Assembly: GCA_951799425.1 (NCBI GenBank)
Contig: OX637394.1
Span: forward strand, 10,658,501 to 10,722,500
Direction of reading: 5' to 3'
DNA: 64,000 nucleotides
Source of the DNA: Ilex aquifolium
Lineage: Eukaryota; Streptophyta; Magnoliopsida; Aquifoliales; Aquifoliaceae
Part shown: positions 60,813-64,000 of the stretch, piece by piece
Layout: the number at the start of each line of letters is the position of its first letter
How positions within the stretch are numbered: position 1 is the stretch's first letter
The notes under the pieces: generated by a model
What the model saw: the letters and a program-made list of their open reading frames with translations, nothing else
Told to the model about the DNA's origin: nothing
The model's database searches: none
Made by a program: the position numbers and the translations under genes

Positions 60813-63051
60813 CACACACACATTTTGTGTGTGTGTGTGTGTGATGGTGAAGGGAGTAATAGCGAGGTTGGATAGACAATGCTATGTAGTGTACCAAACC
60901 CATGTGGTTTGGCAAAATTATTCTCTAGCTTTGAAACTATTTTTCAAACTTTGACAGTTTTTAACAACGTCAGTTTAACGAATACATTTTGTGCAATTTT
61001 CGTTCTATCTTGTGTTAATTATAGTAGTTTAAAATTGATATGAAGTCTACATTCTTGTTGAAAAAATACCAGTTCAAATAATTTTTTTTTGGACAAATTT
61101 CACTTTACATCCCTGTGATTAACCCGTTTTGCACATCACCTCCATGTCCTTCTAAAATAGCACATAATCCACTTGTGATTTATGGACTAAAATGTAACGT
61201 CATATTTTTCATCCAATTTAATAGCACGTATGAGTCATGCACATGTTTAGCGATTTGGCATAAAAAAACATGTTTAAAAGACAAAGAAACCTAGTAAACT
61301 CTTTCTCTCTCTTCCAAACTTTCTCTCTTTCAATCACTCTAACAAAAAAACCTAGCAAACTCTCTATCTCTCTCTCTTCCAAACCTTTCTTTCTTACAAT
61401 CACTCTGCTTCTCTCTCACCATTTTTGTGCAAACCCACACAACTAGACCTCCCTCCCTCCCCCCCCCCCCCCCCCCCCACTCTATAGACTACTTTGGTCT
61501 GGGTCAAAAAAAAGCCCACTACCAAATCATTTGCATTCCATTCTGTCGAAGAAGTTGTTTGGAAAAAAGAAGAAACATAGGTGAGTCAGCCGGAGAAGAA
61601 GGAAAAGGGGCATTTGTAGTGTTGGACCTAAATCGCAGGAATAGAGTGTGTTTGATTTGAATCACAATGATGGTGTGTGTGCTATCTTGAATTGTAGTAT
61701 AATCCCAATTTTGGGTTGTTTGATGTATTCCCCACTTTCTCATATATGTCGGTGGTGTGGTTTAGACTTCTCTCATTACTATTCCCAATTGGCCTTTCTT
61801 CAATCTTCACCAATCAATTGGTTGAACCCAACAAGGGTGAAAAGTATCCGAAGCCGCAGTCTGTTAATTCTAATTCAAAGAAGACCACTAAGAAGTGAAA
61901 GAGAAATTTTCACGAAATTTCCTAACTTGTGAGAAACAAGAATAGAGAAAACGCACGCCTAAGAAAATCAATTACACACACAAGATAGTATTTACATGGT
62001 TTGGTAATTTGCCTACGTCCACGAAGCTGCAGTGATTTTACTATTTTCAAGAAGGAGTACAGAGTGCGGCCAGTAGTACATAAAACAAGAACTCTAATCA
62101 CCATAAAACAATGATTCCTGCTCCCAGGGCTACAACTAGACTCCAAAAAACCCAACAAGAAGTAGGTGGGTGCTTTGTTAGCCTGGAGAAGAAGAGTGGA
62201 TAAAGTTGTCGGAGAAGAAGGGTATTAAAGTCATTTTAGTTTTACTGTTAACGGAGTTAAGCAATGCATTTTAATCCAACGACAAGAGTGATGTCACAAG
62301 AGGTAAGGTGAAGTTTGCCCTTTTTTTTCAACCAAGACAATACATTTGCTTGCTTATAGTTGAAGAATAATGGACACTTTTTGTTCAATAAATGGACATG
62401 GATTAGACAAAATCCCTTTCTGAAATTTGAATGGATGTATTTACTGAACTTTTTCTCTTCGTAAGAAATTTGGAAAATTATCAACAGTCCCACCAGACTA
62501 TGGGCCGAATCGGCCCGCTGTGTAAGTGTGTAAGTCTGATGGTCCATACGAGCCCGATTCTGCAACCAGTAGGTTCAAGGGGCATTTTTTGCCAGTTGAC
62601 CCAGATGACTGGCCCGATTTAGATCCACAAAATGGCCCGTTGAGTAGGCCATCCACCTGGCCAATTGGCCCATGAAAATTCAATAACTAAATTCATTTTT
62701 TTTCCCAAAAAAATAGGAGACTTTTTAATTTTGAGCTAATGGACATCCACCTAATTTTAAGTTAATTTTGAGCTAATAGCTCATTAGAAATTTAAAACCG
62801 ACCCGACGGAAAAATTGTGAACTTGGCTGGCTCGACCCGGTGCGCACCACGGGTCATTTACTGGCGATCTGGGTAGGTCCAGCCTGGCCCATGGAAGGTG
62901 CGCATTGTGAACTTTTATCCGTGCCACTTGGTTATTATTATTACCAACCCCCCCTCGAATTTCTAATAATTAAACTACACACCCCTAGCGCTCTCTCTCT
63001 CTCTCTCATTTCATCTGTTGTCCAACTCTCCACACTGCACCAACTTCACCA
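60813..63051. promoter_or_regulatory. Gene-free region and SEC61B upstream sequence
   Basis: Contains a GT run (60828-60842), CT-rich DNA (61300-61400), a C run (61459-61479) and, around 61940-62070, words such as TTTGCCTACGTCCACGAAG that recur in plant interspersed repeats. 62990-63010 is a CT tract just before the SEC61B start, typical of plant pyrimidine patches near transcription starts. No TATA box is assigned and no other gene is recognised. Confidence 0.5.
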
Positions 63052-63375
63052 ATGGCTCGCGGCTCCTCTCAATCCCAATCATCCACATCCGCCACCTCTC
63101 GTCCGGGCCCCATTGGCTTGGCTGCACGCGGATCAGCCGCTGCCACCGCCGGCATGAGGCGGAGGCGCCTGGGAGGCTCTTCCTCCGGAGGCTCCAGTGC
63201 CCTCGGCGGAGGTTCTTCCGGTGGTAACATGCTTCGTTTCTACACTGACGACGCCCCTGGCCTCAAGATCACCCCCACCGTCGTCCTCGTCATGAGCGTC
63301 TGCTTCATCGGTTTCGTCACCGCTCTCCACGTCTTCGGCAAGCTCTATCGCTACCGATCCGGAGCCGGAGTTTAA
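63052..63375 (+). CDS. SEC61B: Protein transport protein Sec61 subunit beta
   Basis: Small tail-anchored subunit of the heterotrimeric Sec61 translocon, which moves nascent proteins across or into the ER membrane. It is a single exon of 107 residues, the normal size of plant Sec61 beta. The N-terminal half is a flexible Ser/Gly-rich cytosolic part ([25 protein letters not shown]). The conserved [20 protein letters not shown] block follows, and one transmembrane segment lies at about residues 74-97 ([19 protein letters not shown]), then KLYRY and a short luminal end. The ATG is in a good plant context (CACCAATGGC) right after a pyrimidine tract. GC content is much higher than in the surroundings, as is usual for this gene. 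No intron is needed. Confidence 0.96.
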   Translation: MARGSSQSQSSTSATSRPGPIGLAARGSAAATAGMRRRRLGGSSSGGSSALGGGSSGGNMLRFYTDDAPGLKITPTVVLVMSVCFIGFVTALHVFGKLYRYRSGAGV

Positions 63376-64000
63376 AATTCGTTTACGGATCTTGAAACCG
63401 GAGCTTTCGCGAGGAAACATGTTTCGGTAATTCCATGAGTAATGAATTTCTAGCTGTGTAATTTTTTTTTCTAGTTTTTAAGAAACAAAGCAATAATGAA
63501 GGTTGAATTATGAATGGCTTCATAATGATTTGTTCTTATTCATATCTGTGATTTTATGTGTTTTAATATTCTTTTATTGCTTCGCAATAAGCCTTTTGAT
63601 TGTTCATGAGCGCCAATTCCGGCTTGCTAATTTTAATACTGAATATTTAAGTTTTGTGGAAATTTGCATAGAAAATTAATGTTTGGACATTTTTCCTTAT
63701 TGAAATTGAAAGGTTCTGTATAGAGCATCAAATCTATGGAATTACACATTATATATGTATTTTCTGCTGATCAATGGGAAGGATCATTTCAAATGGTACA
63801 TATATGTTGTAATGTGGGTGTTATCATGGTATTAGTTAGATATCTAATCCTTCCGCAGTGAAACACCGCGACTCTAGTTGATCAAAAGAAATTCCCCTTA
63901 TGGTGGAACAATAAAGGGTTACTCATGAATCAGAAACTAGGAAAAGGCTGAGATCACATGTCCTACTTGCGCTTTGACGTCGTAGGATTAAGGTTCTAGT
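63376..64000. other. SEC61B 3' UTR and downstream DNA
   Basis: AT-rich 3' UTR-like sequence. No further gene is visible before the window ends. Confidence 0.5.

Noticed and set aside
61427-61932. Short overlapping frames upstream of SEC61B
   Set aside because: Begin in homopolymer or CT-rich DNA, overlap on both strands and show no known domain.

Overview
This is a piece of nuclear genome from a flowering plant, most likely a eudicot. The protein-coding genes are split by many introns with plant-type GT/AG borders. Their products match plant families closely, the DNA between genes is AT-rich, and it is full of MITEs, SINEs, LINE tails, hAT remnants and Helitrons. No prokaryotic or organellar features were seen, and I cannot name the species.

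Four host genes are supported. (1) 1232-7838, plus strand: isovaleryl-CoA dehydrogenase (IVD), 14 exons encoding the whole mature enzyme; the first, transit-peptide exon lies outside the window. (2) 8709-16963, minus strand: auxin response factor 4 (ARF4), 12 exons and 803 residues, with two tasiR-ARF target sites in exon 10. IVD and ARF4 converge, about 870 bp apart. (3) 33744-41816, minus strand: an MLO-family seven-transmembrane protein closest to Arabidopsis MLO3, 15 exons and 563 residues. (4) 63052-63375, plus strand: a single-exon Sec61 beta subunit of the ER translocon. All exon chains were assembled by eye and keep frame throughout. The genes are functionally unrelated (leucine catabolism, auxin response, membrane/calmodulin signalling, ER protein import) and form no operon-like unit.

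The rest is accessory DNA. 17.6-30.4 kb is gene-free, with several MITEs, SINEs of two families and a diverged local duplication upstream of ARF4. 30.4-33.7 kb is a nested stack: a probable Helitron shell, an LTR fragment and a PIF/Harbinger-like MITE carrying a G-rich 116-bp minisatellite. The MLO gene's introns hold at least four repeat insertions. 42.2-50.9 kb holds two related short Helitrons, a clean hAT element with an 8-bp target duplication, a LINE RNase H remnant and a duplicated block. 50971-59596 is bounded by convincing Helitron ends on the minus strand (8.6 kb, no RepHel gene seen). A second hAT-like element (59730-60812) follows, then the SEC61B promoter region.

I found no previously undescribed molecular system. 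The most informative observations are three Helitrons that share one 3' hairpin with paired changes in its stem, the minisatellite inside a MITE that leaves long frames open, and the two preserved tasiR-ARF sites.
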